Positions 1 to 7,001 of a stretch of DNA of 8,692 bases are shown in pieces (the stretch's first letter is position 1; each line of letters opens with the position of its first letter). A program made the position numbers and the translations under genes. The stretch comes from CAZBEJ01 sp964521305. GTDB lineage: Bacteria > Patescibacteriota > Microgenomatia > UBA1406 > GWC2-37-13. The stretch is taken from the NCBI GenBank assembly GCA_964521305.1, contig CAZFQZ010000033.1, positions 1 through 8,692 of the forward strand. The letters run 5' to 3'. A model generated the notes under the pieces. It was given only the letters and a program-made list of their open reading frames with translations, was not told where the DNA came from and did no database searches.

Positions 1-2698
1 GTCCAGATTGCGTTTCTTGATTTGTAGAAGCAGTCGCCATATTAGACGTCGTTAAATCTTTTTGTGGTTTCTGGGGGACGGGGGACTGCTGCGCTTTGGA
101 ATAGGCGTCAACGCCGGAAGCCGATGTAAACACCATTGGTTTTTTTTCGGCCATTTCTTCTTCCATTTCTTTTTTCTGCGGTTCGAGATGCTTCACATCC
201 ACCTCAACTTTGAACAGCCGTCTGGTTACCTCGAAATTGATATCGCCGATCAACCGTTCAAACATGGAAAACGCTTCATTCTTATACTCTACCAGCGGAT
301 CAAGTTGCGCATATCCCCGCAGATTTATGCCTTCCCGCAAGTCTTCGATTGCGGTCAGATGATCCATCCAGTATTTGTCAATGGTCGATAAAAATATCAT
401 ACGCGTGACTTCGTTCCATAACGCTTCTCCGATGGATTTTTGGCGTTTCTGGTATTCTGCATTTGTTTTATCTCTCAGCATCTCGATGAGCTTTTCCGTA
501 TTGCCTGATTTCACATGGGTGTTAATGTCGTTTTCTCCGACCGGCAGAATGAGGTTTATTTCCTGGGTTAATTTCGAGACGAGCGCCGGACGATCCGCAT
601 TATCCTCTGTTGTCATTACCGTATTGATCAACGTCATAAGTTCCTCATTGAATACGTTCAAAACCGTATGCTTGAATTCATCTCTATTTTCGGCAGAACC
701 CAACAGTAATTTCAGTCTGAGCGAATAAACGACTTCCCTCTGCTTATTCAACACGTCATCATAGTCAACCAGGTGTTTACGTATGTCGAAATTGAATCCT
801 TCGACTTTTATCTGCGCCTGCTCGATGGCTTTCGATACCATGGAATGTGTCAGCGGTTGGTCTTCCGGAAATTTAAAAAACGTCATGAGATTCGAAATCT
901 GCTCGCCGCCGAAAATTCTCATCAGGTCGTCCGACAACGAAACAAAGAACCGCGTTTCACCGGGGTCACCCTGTCTGCCCGAGCGTCCCCGCAACTGATT
1001 GTCAATGCGGCGGGACTCATGGCGTTCAGTGCCTGCAACGTATAAACCGCCCAACGCGACAACCTCATCATGGTTTTTCTGCCATTTTTCAAGCTGCGTT
1101 TTATATTTTTTTTCATCCTTGAAATCCTCCTTATTCGGCATCTCCCCACCAAGTATGATATCGACGCCACGACCGGCCATGTTGGTGGCAACTGTCACCG
1201 CTCCCTTTTCTCCGGCGCGGGCTATGATCTGTGCCTCCCGTTCATGGTTCTTAGCGTTCAGCAATTCGTGCGGTATGCCTTTTCTATTCAAGAGCGAGGA
1301 AAGATATTCATTCTTTTCAATAGAGGTTGTTCCGACGAGTACCGGTCTGCCTTTTTTGTAATTAGCAGCTATTTCCTCTCCCACGGCATTGAACTTTCCT
1401 TTTTCGGTCTTATAGATCATATCCGGATAATCTTTTCGTATCATGGGCATATGCGTCGGGATAACCAGGACGTCTGCGTTGTAGATTTTATGGAATTCTT
1501 CGGATTCTGTTGCTGCCGTACCGGTCATGCCGGCGAGTTTTTTGTACATGCGGAAGTAATTCTGCAGAGAAACGGTCGCAAGCGTTTTCGATTCTTTCTG
1601 AATAACCACGTTTTCCTTCGCTTCGATTGCCTGATGGAGCCCTTCCGAAAATCTCCGCCCATACAGGAGCCGTCCGGTGAATTCATCAACGATGACCACC
1701 TCGCCATCCTTGACGATATAATCCTTATCCGCTTTGAAAAGCGTCAGTGCTTTTAAAGCGGCTTCGATATGGTACAGGGTATCGAAATCCTTTTCATAGA
1801 TGTTCGAAACATGCATAATCGATTCTATTTTCCGGATTCCTTCTTCGGTTAAATTTGCTGTCCGCAGTTTTTCGTCAAGCACGTAGTCTTTCTCAGGATC
1901 GAGTCGTTCGACGATTTTCGCATAGCGGAAGTATTTGGAAACGTCTTCTTCAAACGGCGCCGAAATGATATGCGGAGTCCGCGCCTCGTCGATCAACACG
2001 GAATCCGCCTCATCGATTACCGCGTAATGAAAACCACGCTGTACCAAATCTTCTTTGCGCTGCGCCATGTTGTCACGCAGATAATCAAAGCCGAATTCGC
2101 TGTTGATACCATAGGTAACATCCGCGTCATACGCTTCTTTTCTCGTTACCGGCTTCAGATGCGCTAAACGGTAATCATGTGCTTCCCTGTCTACATATTC
2201 CGGATCGTATAAGAACGATTTCTCCGATATGATAGCTGCGGTGGAAAGACCGAGCGCATGATATATCATACCCATCCAACCGGCGTCACGCCGAGCCAGG
2301 TAATCGTTAACCGTCACCAAATGCGTTCCTCTGCCCGTCAGCGCGTTAAGATACAGGGCGGTTGTCGCCGACAGCGTCTTTCCTTCTCCTGTTCTCTGCT
2401 CGGCAATTTTTCCTTCGTGGAGTGCAATGCCTGCGATAAGCTGTACGTCGAAATGGCGTTGACTCAACACTCTACGCGATGCCTCGCGAACCAGAGCAAA
2501 CGACCATGGCAATATATCGTCAAGCCTTTGCGCGTCTGAACCAACCTGCTCCTTCAACGTCTTTGTCTCGTTGACGAAATCTTTGTCTTTGAGAGCTCGC
2601 GTTTTATCTTCCAGTACGTTTATGGATTCTACCACTTTCCGGATCCTGTTAAGTTCACGCTCGTTGAAATCGAAATATTTCTTGAAAATATTCAGCAT
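1..2698 (-). CDS. secA: Protein translocase ATPase SecA (3' end beyond window)
   Basis: SecA is the cytoplasmic motor that drives preproteins through SecYEG using ATP. The frame opens at the ATG at 2698-2696 and stays open for 899 codons to the left edge without a stop, so only the C-terminus is missing. Visible motifs are Walker A GEGKT (Lys107), the DEAD box at 229-232 followed by SVLIDEART, AGRGVDI at 508-514 and QLRGRSGRQGDPG at 568-580. These are the two helicase folds with the preprotein-binding region between them. The DEAD box sits about 20 residues later than in E. coli SecA because of an extra segment around residues 157-185 (FLYDPEYVDREAHDYRLAHL). After about residue 840 comes a Lys/Glu-rich then Ser/Thr/Gln-rich linker. 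A C-terminal zinc motif, if present, lies outside the window. Only 8 nt separate it from the upstream stop and no Shine-Dalgarno is visible, so it is probably co-transcribed with the preceding genes. Confidence 0.97.
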   Translation of the reverse strand, partial: MLNIFKKYFDFNERELNRIRKVVESINVLEDKTRALKDKDFVNETKTLKEQVGSDAQRLDDILPWSFALVREASRRVLSQRHFDVQLIAGIALHEGKIAEQRTGEGKTLSATTALYLNALTGRGTHLVTVNDYLARRDAGWMGMIYHALGLSTAAIISEKSFLYDPEYVDREAHDYRLAHLKPVTRKEAYDADVTYGINSEFGFDYLRDNMAQRKEDLVQRGFHYAVIDEADSVLIDEARTPHIISAPFEEDVSKYFRYAKIVERLDPEKDYVLDEKLRTANLTEEGIRKIESIMHVSNIYEKDFDTLYHIEAALKALTLFKADKDYIVKDGEVVIVDEFTGRLLYGRRFSEGLHQAIEAKENVVIQKESKTLATVSLQNYFRMYKKLAGMTGTAATESEEFHKIYNADVLVIPTHMPMIRKDYPDMIYKTEKGKFNAVGEEIAANYKKGRPVLVGTTSIEKNEYLSSLLNRKGIPHELLNAKNHEREAQIIARAGEKGAVTVATNMAGRGVDIILGGEMPNKEDFKDEKKYKTQLEKWQKNHDEVVALGGLYVAGTERHESRRIDNQLRGRSGRQGDPGETRFFVSLSDDLMRIFGGEQISNLMTFFKFPEDQPLTHSMVSKAIEQAQIKVEGFNFDIRKHLVDYDDVLNKQREVVYSLRLKLLLGSAENRDEFKHTVLNVFNEELMTLINTVMTTEDNADRPALVSKLTQEINLILPVGENDINTHVKSGNTEKLIEMLRDKTNAEYQKRQKSIGEALWNEVTRMIFLSTIDKYWMDHLTAIEDLREGINLRGYAQLDPLVEYKNEAFSMFERLIGDINFEVTRRLFKVEVDVKHLEPQKKEMEEEMAEKKPMVFTSASGVDAYSKAQQSPVPQKPQKDLTTSNMATASTNQETQSG

Positions 2699-2706
2699 AG
2701 AAATAA

Positions 2707-3411
2707 TCAGCTTGTGAAATACTCCTGGGGAATGATGAGAATTTTGACCGCAGAATACGTATTATTTTTCTCACTTCCTGTTTTTTTCACGACAAAATGG
2801 ATAGTATCGCCTGCCTTTATTTTGGAAAAACCGATAGGTATGATTTGCAGTGTTTTCGGATCGACCATTTCCTGCTTGGTGCCGGTTTCTATTTCCAGCG
2901 TGTAATTATCTTTTTCCGTGGAAGTAATGTTCAACGAATAATCGCTATTGTTGACCTCCGTTATTTGTCCAGACTTGACCAGAAACATGTCGTCCCTATA
3001 CACGGTGTTCGCTCTAATGGTGTTATCACTCTGAACACCGGACACGAGAATAAACATTCCCACCTTGATGTCATCTAAGGTAATATCTTTTATGTGCGTT
3101 CCCGCCACCTGATAGTATTTGGTTAAGGCGTCGTCAAGTTTGACTTGAAAATCAGCATCGTCGCTATTCTTGATCGATATGGTACCTTGCTCTATCTTCG
3201 TGACAAATCCGCTCATGCCGGTATTATTCTGTTTTCTCAGCTCGGCAACTTTTGTGGCGAGTTTGTCTGTTAAGTTCTGTATCTCTTTTTCCTGGATTGT
3301 TTCTATCGGAGTAATCGTACCGGATAAAGAAGCGTCAGAGGTTGTCTGCGCACATACCACGCTTTGCGTCGCGAGAAACCCGATAAGGAGTGTTATTAGT
3401 ATTTTTTTCAT
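2707..3411 (-). CDS. Secreted protein with two tandem small beta domains (DUF5666-like)
   Basis: I do not recognise a named family member. The 234-residue protein starts with a signal peptide (MKK, hydrophobic stretch 4-19, probable signal peptidase I site after Val-Cys-Ala21). The cysteine at 20 does not sit in a proper lipobox. Residues 38-61 form a charged, probably coiled-coil helix. Residues 65-138 have the pattern GFVTKIEQGTISIKN...IKVGMFILVSG...IRANTVYRDD, which resembles DUF5666-type secreted beta domains. Residues 146-228 look like a diverged second copy (SGQITEVNNSDYSLNIT...IKAGDTIHFVVKK). Its ATG overlaps the stop of the upstream gene (ATGA), indicating translational coupling, and secA follows after 8 nt. 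It should be exported to the cell surface or periplasm-like space. Ligand and function are unknown. Confidence 0.85.
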   Translation of the reverse strand: MKKILITLLIGFLATQSVVCAQTTSDASLSGTITPIETIQEKEIQNLTDKLATKVAELRKQNNTGMSGFVTKIEQGTISIKNSDDADFQVKLDDALTKYYQVAGTHIKDITLDDIKVGMFILVSGVQSDNTIRANTVYRDDMFLVKSGQITEVNNSDYSLNITSTEKDNYTLEIETGTKQEMVDPKTLQIIPIGFSKIKAGDTIHFVVKKTGSEKNNTYSAVKILIIPQEYFTS

Positions 3412-3842
3412 AGTTGATTGGGGAAATAGTAAACTCTTATTTCTTTTTCCTGCGTACGCAGTTGTTTATTGCTCGGGTATGCGGTTATCCGTATTACGTT
3501 TTCTCCGAGTGCTAAGGGAAAATCCTTGGAAAAACGTTCCTGATCGCTCTTGAATACGAGATCTTTTATCGGCGATTGTATGACGACTAATGAATTTTTC
3601 GTAAAACTTCCCTTGATCGTTATACTGTTTTGGCTCACTATTCCCCTGTCATGAGGTTCGGTAATTTCCAAAGGCGCAAAATTGACGGTAACGGATGTCG
3701 GCGCCTGAGCGGTATTTTCCTGCGGCTTGATGGTCTTGTTTTTAGCGAGCTGGATTTCCTTGTTTTTTATAAGAATAAATACTGCCACGATCCCGCCCAA
3801 TACTATGCCGAATATGATTGCTGCAATTGTTTCTTTTTTCAT
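3408..3842 (-). CDS. Membrane-anchored protein with one Ig-like (glucodextranase B-like) domain
   Basis: The protein has 144 residues. A single N-terminal transmembrane helix (about residues 6-26, AAIIFGIVLGGIVAVFILI) is followed by a Lys/Gln-rich linker to about 56. Residues 57-139 form one beta-sandwich: PLEITEPHDRGIVSQNSITIKGSF, then FPLALGENVIRITAY and EKEIRVYY. This matches the pattern of bacterial Ig-like modules of the glucodextranase domain-B type, often found in surface proteins. The short N-terminus starting MKKE suggests the Ig domain faces outward. The gene ends in an ATGA overlap with the downstream secreted protein, so the two are likely made together. A TATAAT lies just upstream, over the nnrD stop codon. 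It may be a small cell-envelope scaffold, but no function can be assigned. Confidence 0.85.
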   Translation of the reverse strand: MKKETIAAIIFGIVLGGIVAVFILIKNKEIQLAKNKTIKPQENTAQAPTSVTVNFAPLEITEPHDRGIVSQNSITIKGSFTKNSLVVIQSPIKDLVFKSDQERFSKDFPLALGENVIRITAYPSNKQLRTQEKEIRVYYFPNQL

Positions 3843-3858
3843 AGGTCCAGAATTTATA

Positions 3859-4782
3859 TTATACTCTATTGGAAACCAGGCTATACAATGTTTTAGGAAT
3901 CTGCTGGATGATATCAGGTATATTATACCAGTATCCGTGCGACATCCGCAGATCGTCGCCGACGGCCTTCAATAGAGATGATGCGAGAAGAACAGATGTG
4001 AATGCTGGTTCTTTTATGCGAAACGCTGCCGCTAAACCTGCCAGCGTATCTCCGGTTCCTCCTTTTGTCAACCCTGCATTTCCTCCTTCGATAACCGCGA
4101 TCCGTTCGCCATCCGAGACGATATCAACGATTGCTTTCAGTAAAATAACGGTGTGATATTTTTTCGCTGTCTCGATAACGATTTTTTTCTTTTCATTTAA
4201 TGATACGTGCTTTAACTCTGTTGCAAACAACTGTTCAAACTCTGTTTGGTGCGGTGTGACTACCGCCGGTATTGCCAATGTCGTCAACCATTGGGGATCC
4301 ATCATTTGCAAGGCTCCCGCGTCAAAAACAAACTTTTTATGCGGAAAATGCTCGATGAGATATTTTGTTAGCTGGTGTGTGTATTCCCCTTCATCTGATA
4401 TTTTTGACAAGTCTTTAAAATCATCAATTTTTAATTTTTCATTTTTCATTTTTAATTTCCTTACCATTCCCGGCCCGATCAATACGACATCATCTTCTTC
4501 TGCATATATGGGAATGTCTTTCTGGCTAACCACGATACCGTTTTCGAACTTTTTTTTCAATGATCTGAAAATCAGATTGTTCTCTTTGATGGAAGAATAA
4601 TGGACGATATCAGCAAACCGCGACAGGACTTCAGCTGCCCAGATGGATGAGGAATGGAATAACGAAGAACCGCCGATAACCAACACTCTCCCGTTTTCTC
4701 CTTTATGGAAATCAATCCGGGGCAATGTAATGGATGAAAACAGTGTTTTCAATTGATTTCGATCCTTTGTTACTATGTGCAT
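3859..4782 (-). CDS. nnrD: ADP/ATP-dependent NAD(P)H-hydrate dehydratase (YjeF C-terminal domain family)
   Basis: This enzyme family repairs hydrated NADH/NADPH (the S-epimer) by nucleotide-dependent dehydration in the cytoplasm. The 307-residue protein has the family signatures in order: KGENGRVLVIGGS (27-39), GPGM (103-106), FDAGAL (153-158), TPHQTEFEQLF (176-186) and GGNAGLTKGGTGDTLAG (233-249), with Asp245 in the catalytic position of the ribokinase-like fold. The partner NAD(P)HX epimerase domain, fused at the N-terminus in many bacteria, is absent here. Residues 109-119 (KLKMKNEKLKI) come from a 7-nt tandem repeat inserted after GPGM and are low-complexity. The start at 4782 is supported by a promoter placed so that transcription would begin at or next to the ATG. 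The gene is divergent from alaS with only 15 bp between start codons, and it heads the leftward gene string ending in secA. Confidence 0.9.
   Translation of the reverse strand: MHIVTKDRNQLKTLFSSITLPRIDFHKGENGRVLVIGGSSLFHSSSIWAAEVLSRFADIVHYSSIKENNLIFRSLKKKFENGIVVSQKDIPIYAEEDDVVLIGPGMVRKLKMKNEKLKIDDFKDLSKISDEGEYTHQLTKYLIEHFPHKKFVFDAGALQMMDPQWLTTLAIPAVVTPHQTEFEQLFATELKHVSLNEKKKIVIETAKKYHTVILLKAIVDIVSDGERIAVIEGGNAGLTKGGTGDTLAGLAAAFRIKEPAFTSVLLASSLLKAVGDDLRMSHGYWYNIPDIIQQIPKTLYSLVSNRV
4426..4458 (-). repeat. Heptanucleotide tandem repeat inside nnrD
   Basis: On the + strand there are four full 7-mers (AATTTTT twice, then CATTTTT twice) followed by AATTT. On the coding strand this reads as TTAAAAA/TGAAAAA units and encodes KLKMKNEKLKI. 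Because 7 is not a multiple of 3, three units make one 7-residue repeat, and gain or loss of a single unit would shift the nnrD frame. The tract lies between the GPGM motif and the DAGAL strand, where family members tolerate loops. Confidence 0.85.
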
Positions 4783-4790
4783 GCTATAAT
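4782..4790 (+). promoter_or_regulatory. alaS extended -10 promoter giving a leaderless transcript
   Basis: TGCTATAAT is a perfect extended -10 element (TGnTATAAT). No good -35 is seen 16-18 bp upstream, which fits an extended -10 promoter. The predicted transcription start is at about 4797, immediately before the ATG at 4798. Its TATAAT shares two bases with the -10 of the divergent nnrD promoter, and its TG overlaps the nnrD start codon. Confidence 0.6.
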
Positions 4791-4818
4791 TTTACCTATG
4801 GTAACCGACCATTTACAA
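4789..4818 (-). promoter_or_regulatory. nnrD promoter giving a leaderless transcript
   Basis: Read on the minus strand: -35 TTGTAA (4818-4813, 4 of 6 consensus), 18-bp spacer, -10 TAAAAT (4794-4789, 5 of 6). The predicted start of transcription, about 7 nt beyond the -10 box, falls on the A of the nnrD ATG at 4782. The -35 lies inside the first codons of alaS. Confidence 0.55.
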
Positions 4819-6594
4819 CTAAGAAAAGCTTTTACGGATTTCTGGAAACAGCGCGGCCATAAAGAGGTACCGTCGATTCCATTAGTGCCTCAAAATGATC
4901 CGACGACGTTATTTACCGGCTCAGGCATGCAACAATTGGTTCCTTATTTTCTCGGCGAACCGCATCCGCTGGGCAAAAAATTATACAACATCCAGCCGTG
5001 TGTGAGAGTACAAGATATCGAAGAAGTGGGCGACAACCGGCATGATACGTTCTTTGAAATGATGGGAAACTGGTCTTTGGGGACTTATTTCAAGGAAGAA
5101 CAGATTCAATGGTTCTGGGAATTTTTGACAAAAAATCTCGGATTGCCGAAGGAAAGACTGTATGTTTCCGTCTTTGAAGGTAACAAACTGATCCCGCCTG
5201 ATCAAGAATCGTATGCGATCTGGAAAAAATTGGGCGTACCCGAAAGCAGAATCAGGAAATATGACGCGAAAAAAAACTGGTGGTCGCGCGCCGGCGTACC
5301 GGAAAATATGCCCCCGGGAGAACCCGGCGGACCGGACAGTGAAATATTTTACGAATTCGCCCATGTTCCCCACGATCCGAAATACGGAAAAGAATGTCAT
5401 CCGAACTGCGACTGCGGACGTTTTTTGGAAATAGGTAATTCCGTCTTTATGCAGTACAAAAAAGGCCCTGATGGGACCTTTTCTGAACTCCCGAACAAAA
5501 ACGTCGACTTTGGCGGCGGTTTGGAGCGCATACTCTCTGCTTTAAACGACAATCCCGACATGTTTTTCACCGGCGTTTTCTACCCTCTCATCCAATCGAT
5601 AGAACAATATACCGACAAAAGATATGCGGACGATATGGATAAAAAAGCAATGCGCATTATCGCCGACCATGTCAAAACGGCAGTACTCATGATACGTGAC
5701 GGTGTATTGCCATCCAATAAAGAACAGGGATACGTTCTCAGAAGGTTACTGCGGAGAGCTTCTGTCAAAATGCGGTATATTACCGGCCAATCGGTCGAGC
5801 CGAAGCAATTCTCGCTTTTGAGTGACCAGGTTTACAACATCTACGATACCGTGTATTTCGAAGCGGAAAAAGATCTGGCAAAAACCCGTCTCGTTATCGA
5901 AGAAGAAATAACCAGATTCAACAAAAGTCTTGACAATGGTCTTAAGGAAATCGCCAAACTTCATGAAATCAACGGTAAAATCGCTTTCTATCTCTATCAA
6001 TCCTATGGTTTCCCATTGGAAATCACTGAAGAATTGTTTAGGGAAAAAGGTCAAGCCGTAAATAAAAAACAGTTTTATGAAGAGTTCGAAAAACACAAGA
6101 ACCTCTCCCGGACCGCATCCGCGGGGAAATTCAGGGGCGGACTGGCTGACCATAGCGAACAAACGATCAAATACCACACCGCCACTCACCTGCTCCATCA
6201 GGCGTTGTTTGACATCCTCGGCGACGTACGGCAGGAAGGTTCGAATATAACCGCCGAACGGCTCCGATTTGATTTCTATTCCCAAAAAAAACCGTCGCCG
6301 GTGGCGATCCAAAAGGCGCAGGAAATCGTCAATGAAAAAATCAAGGACTCTCTGCCTGTTTCTTTCAAAATGATGCCCAAAAGCGAAGCTATGACAATAG
6401 GGGCCCGCTCGTTTTTCAGGGAAAAATATCCCGACACGGTGAAAGTCTATTATATTGGAGAATCATTGGAAATCGCCTACTCGAAAGAATTCTGCGGAGG
6501 CCCTCACGTTCAAAACACCAGGGAAATCGGAGGATTCAAAATCTTCAAGTTAGAAAAGATCGGCAGCAATACTTATCGTATCTATGCGAAGTAA
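4798..6594 (+). CDS. alaS: Alanyl-tRNA synthetase, short form lacking the C-Ala domain
   Basis: AlaRS charges tRNA-Ala and hydrolyses mischarged Ser/Gly-tRNA-Ala. The 598-residue protein has the class II catalytic core (GSGMQQLVPYF 41-51, HDTFFEMMGNWSLG 82-95, motif 3 GGGLER 239-244), a Cys/His cluster ECHPNCDCGRF (199-209), and the helical tRNA-recognition region with DHVKTAVLMIRDGVLPSN (290-307). The editing domain has its zinc ligands: His460 and His464 (HTATH), and Cys566 and His570 (CGGPH). It ends 28 residues after CGGPH, where the roughly 875-residue E. coli type would continue into the DHHA1/C-Ala tRNA-elbow-binding part. The stop is clean, with no remnant downstream. An upstream in-frame ATG at 4753 was not used because the TATAAT at 4785-4790 lies just before 4798 and the conserved start is VTDHLQLRKAF. 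A tRNA-binding OB protein follows directly. Confidence 0.95.
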   Translation: MVTDHLQLRKAFTDFWKQRGHKEVPSIPLVPQNDPTTLFTGSGMQQLVPYFLGEPHPLGKKLYNIQPCVRVQDIEEVGDNRHDTFFEMMGNWSLGTYFKEEQIQWFWEFLTKNLGLPKERLYVSVFEGNKLIPPDQESYAIWKKLGVPESRIRKYDAKKNWWSRAGVPENMPPGEPGGPDSEIFYEFAHVPHDPKYGKECHPNCDCGRFLEIGNSVFMQYKKGPDGTFSELPNKNVDFGGGLERILSALNDNPDMFFTGVFYPLIQSIEQYTDKRYADDMDKKAMRIIADHVKTAVLMIRDGVLPSNKEQGYVLRRLLRRASVKMRYITGQSVEPKQFSLLSDQVYNIYDTVYFEAEKDLAKTRLVIEEEITRFNKSLDNGLKEIAKLHEINGKIAFYLYQSYGFPLEITEELFREKGQAVNKKQFYEEFEKHKNLSRTASAGKFRGGLADHSEQTIKYHTATHLLHQALFDILGDVRQEGSNITAERLRFDFYSQKKPSPVAIQKAQEIVNEKIKDSLPVSFKMMPKSEAMTIGARSFFREKYPDTVKVYYIGESLEIAYSKEFCGGPHVQNTREIGGFKIFKLEKIGSNTYRIYAK

Positions 6595-6599
6595 CGTTG

Positions 6600-6605
6600 T
6601 ATAAT
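6600..6605 (+). promoter_or_regulatory. TATAAT -10 box before the OB-fold gene
   Basis: A perfect TATAAT lies 6 nt after the alaS stop. Its expected transcription start (about 6612) falls between the two candidate start codons at 6608 and 6614, which favours the second. No convincing -35 is present, so the gene may be transcribed both by read-through from alaS and from this box. Confidence 0.45.
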
Positions 6606-6613
6606 TCATGAAT

Positions 6614-6952
6614 ATGAAAAAATCAATCATTGCTTTTCAGGATTTCGACAAACTGGACATCCGTGTAGGCGAGGTTACGGAAGCATCAATGGTCGAAGGG
6701 TCGAAGAATCTTATCAAGCTTCAAGTTGACCTAGGTAAAGATTATGGTATTGTTATAATCTTGTCCGGTCTGGCAAAATGGTATACTCCGGATCTGATAC
6801 AAGGCAACAAATATGCATTCCTGGCGAATCTCGAACCAAAACAAATGATGGGATTGTCATCAAACGGTATGGTACTAGTTGCCGATGACCAAGAAAAACC
6901 CGTTCTTCTGCAGGTTGACAATACTCTCAAAAATGGCCTTGTTATCAGATAA
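6614..6952 (+). CDS. Stand-alone tRNA-binding OB-fold protein (EMAP/MetRS C-terminal/CsaA type)
   Basis: This 112-residue protein is almost wholly one tRNA-binding OB domain: FDKLDIRVGEVTEA (11-24), KNLIKLQVDLG (31-41), IILSGLAKWYTPDLIQG (48-64), ANLEPKQMMGLSSNGMVLVA (71-90). The same fold occurs at the C-terminus of many bacterial MetRS proteins, in Trbp111/CsaA and in Arc1p/EMAPII, where it binds the tRNA elbow or outer corner. No synthetase catalytic part is attached. I chose the ATG at 6614 over the one two codons upstream at 6608 because TATAAT at 6600-6605 would start the mRNA at about 6612. The alaS stop is 19 nt upstream and there is no terminator between them. It may serve as a trans-acting tRNA-binding partner for the short AlaRS, as a MetRS partner, or as a CsaA-like export chaperone. 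Context favours the first, but only by inference. Confidence 0.85.
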   Translation: MKKSIIAFQDFDKLDIRVGEVTEASMVEGSKNLIKLQVDLGKDYGIVIILSGLAKWYTPDLIQGNKYAFLANLEPKQMMGLSSNGMVLVADDQEKPVLLQVDNTLKNGLVIR

Positions 6953-6964
6953 AATTAATCCTTC

Positions 6965-6993
6965 TTGACAAGTTGATTCCTATAGTCTATAGT
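6965..6993 (+). promoter_or_regulatory. Near-consensus promoter of the DsbA-like gene
   Basis: TTGACA (6965-6970, perfect), a 17-bp spacer, then TATAGT (6988-6993, 5 of 6). The predicted transcription start is at about 7000, 1-2 nt before the ATG at 7002, so the mRNA would be leaderless or nearly so. The -10 is the second copy of a tandem CTATAGT heptamer (6980-6986, 6987-6993). Confidence 0.75.
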
Positions 6994-7001
6994 GAACCGA
7001 T

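Noticed and set aside
1070..1756. A 228-codon open frame on the + strand and other long + frames between 62 and 2539
   Set aside because: They lie antisense to secA, whose minus-strand frame is continuous and carries all SecA motifs. Their products look like shadow translations rich in Phe/Ser/Arg with no recognisable domain.
4753..4797. An upstream start for alaS adding 15 residues
   Set aside because: The extension overlaps the nnrD start and both promoters, its sequence (MISILCYYVHAIILP) is unlike AlaRS N-termini, and the -10 box would leave it untranscribed.
5746..6312. A 188-codon minus-strand open frame inside alaS
   Set aside because: It is antisense to the editing and linker region of AlaRS, and the Phe-rich product without motifs is typical of a shadow frame.
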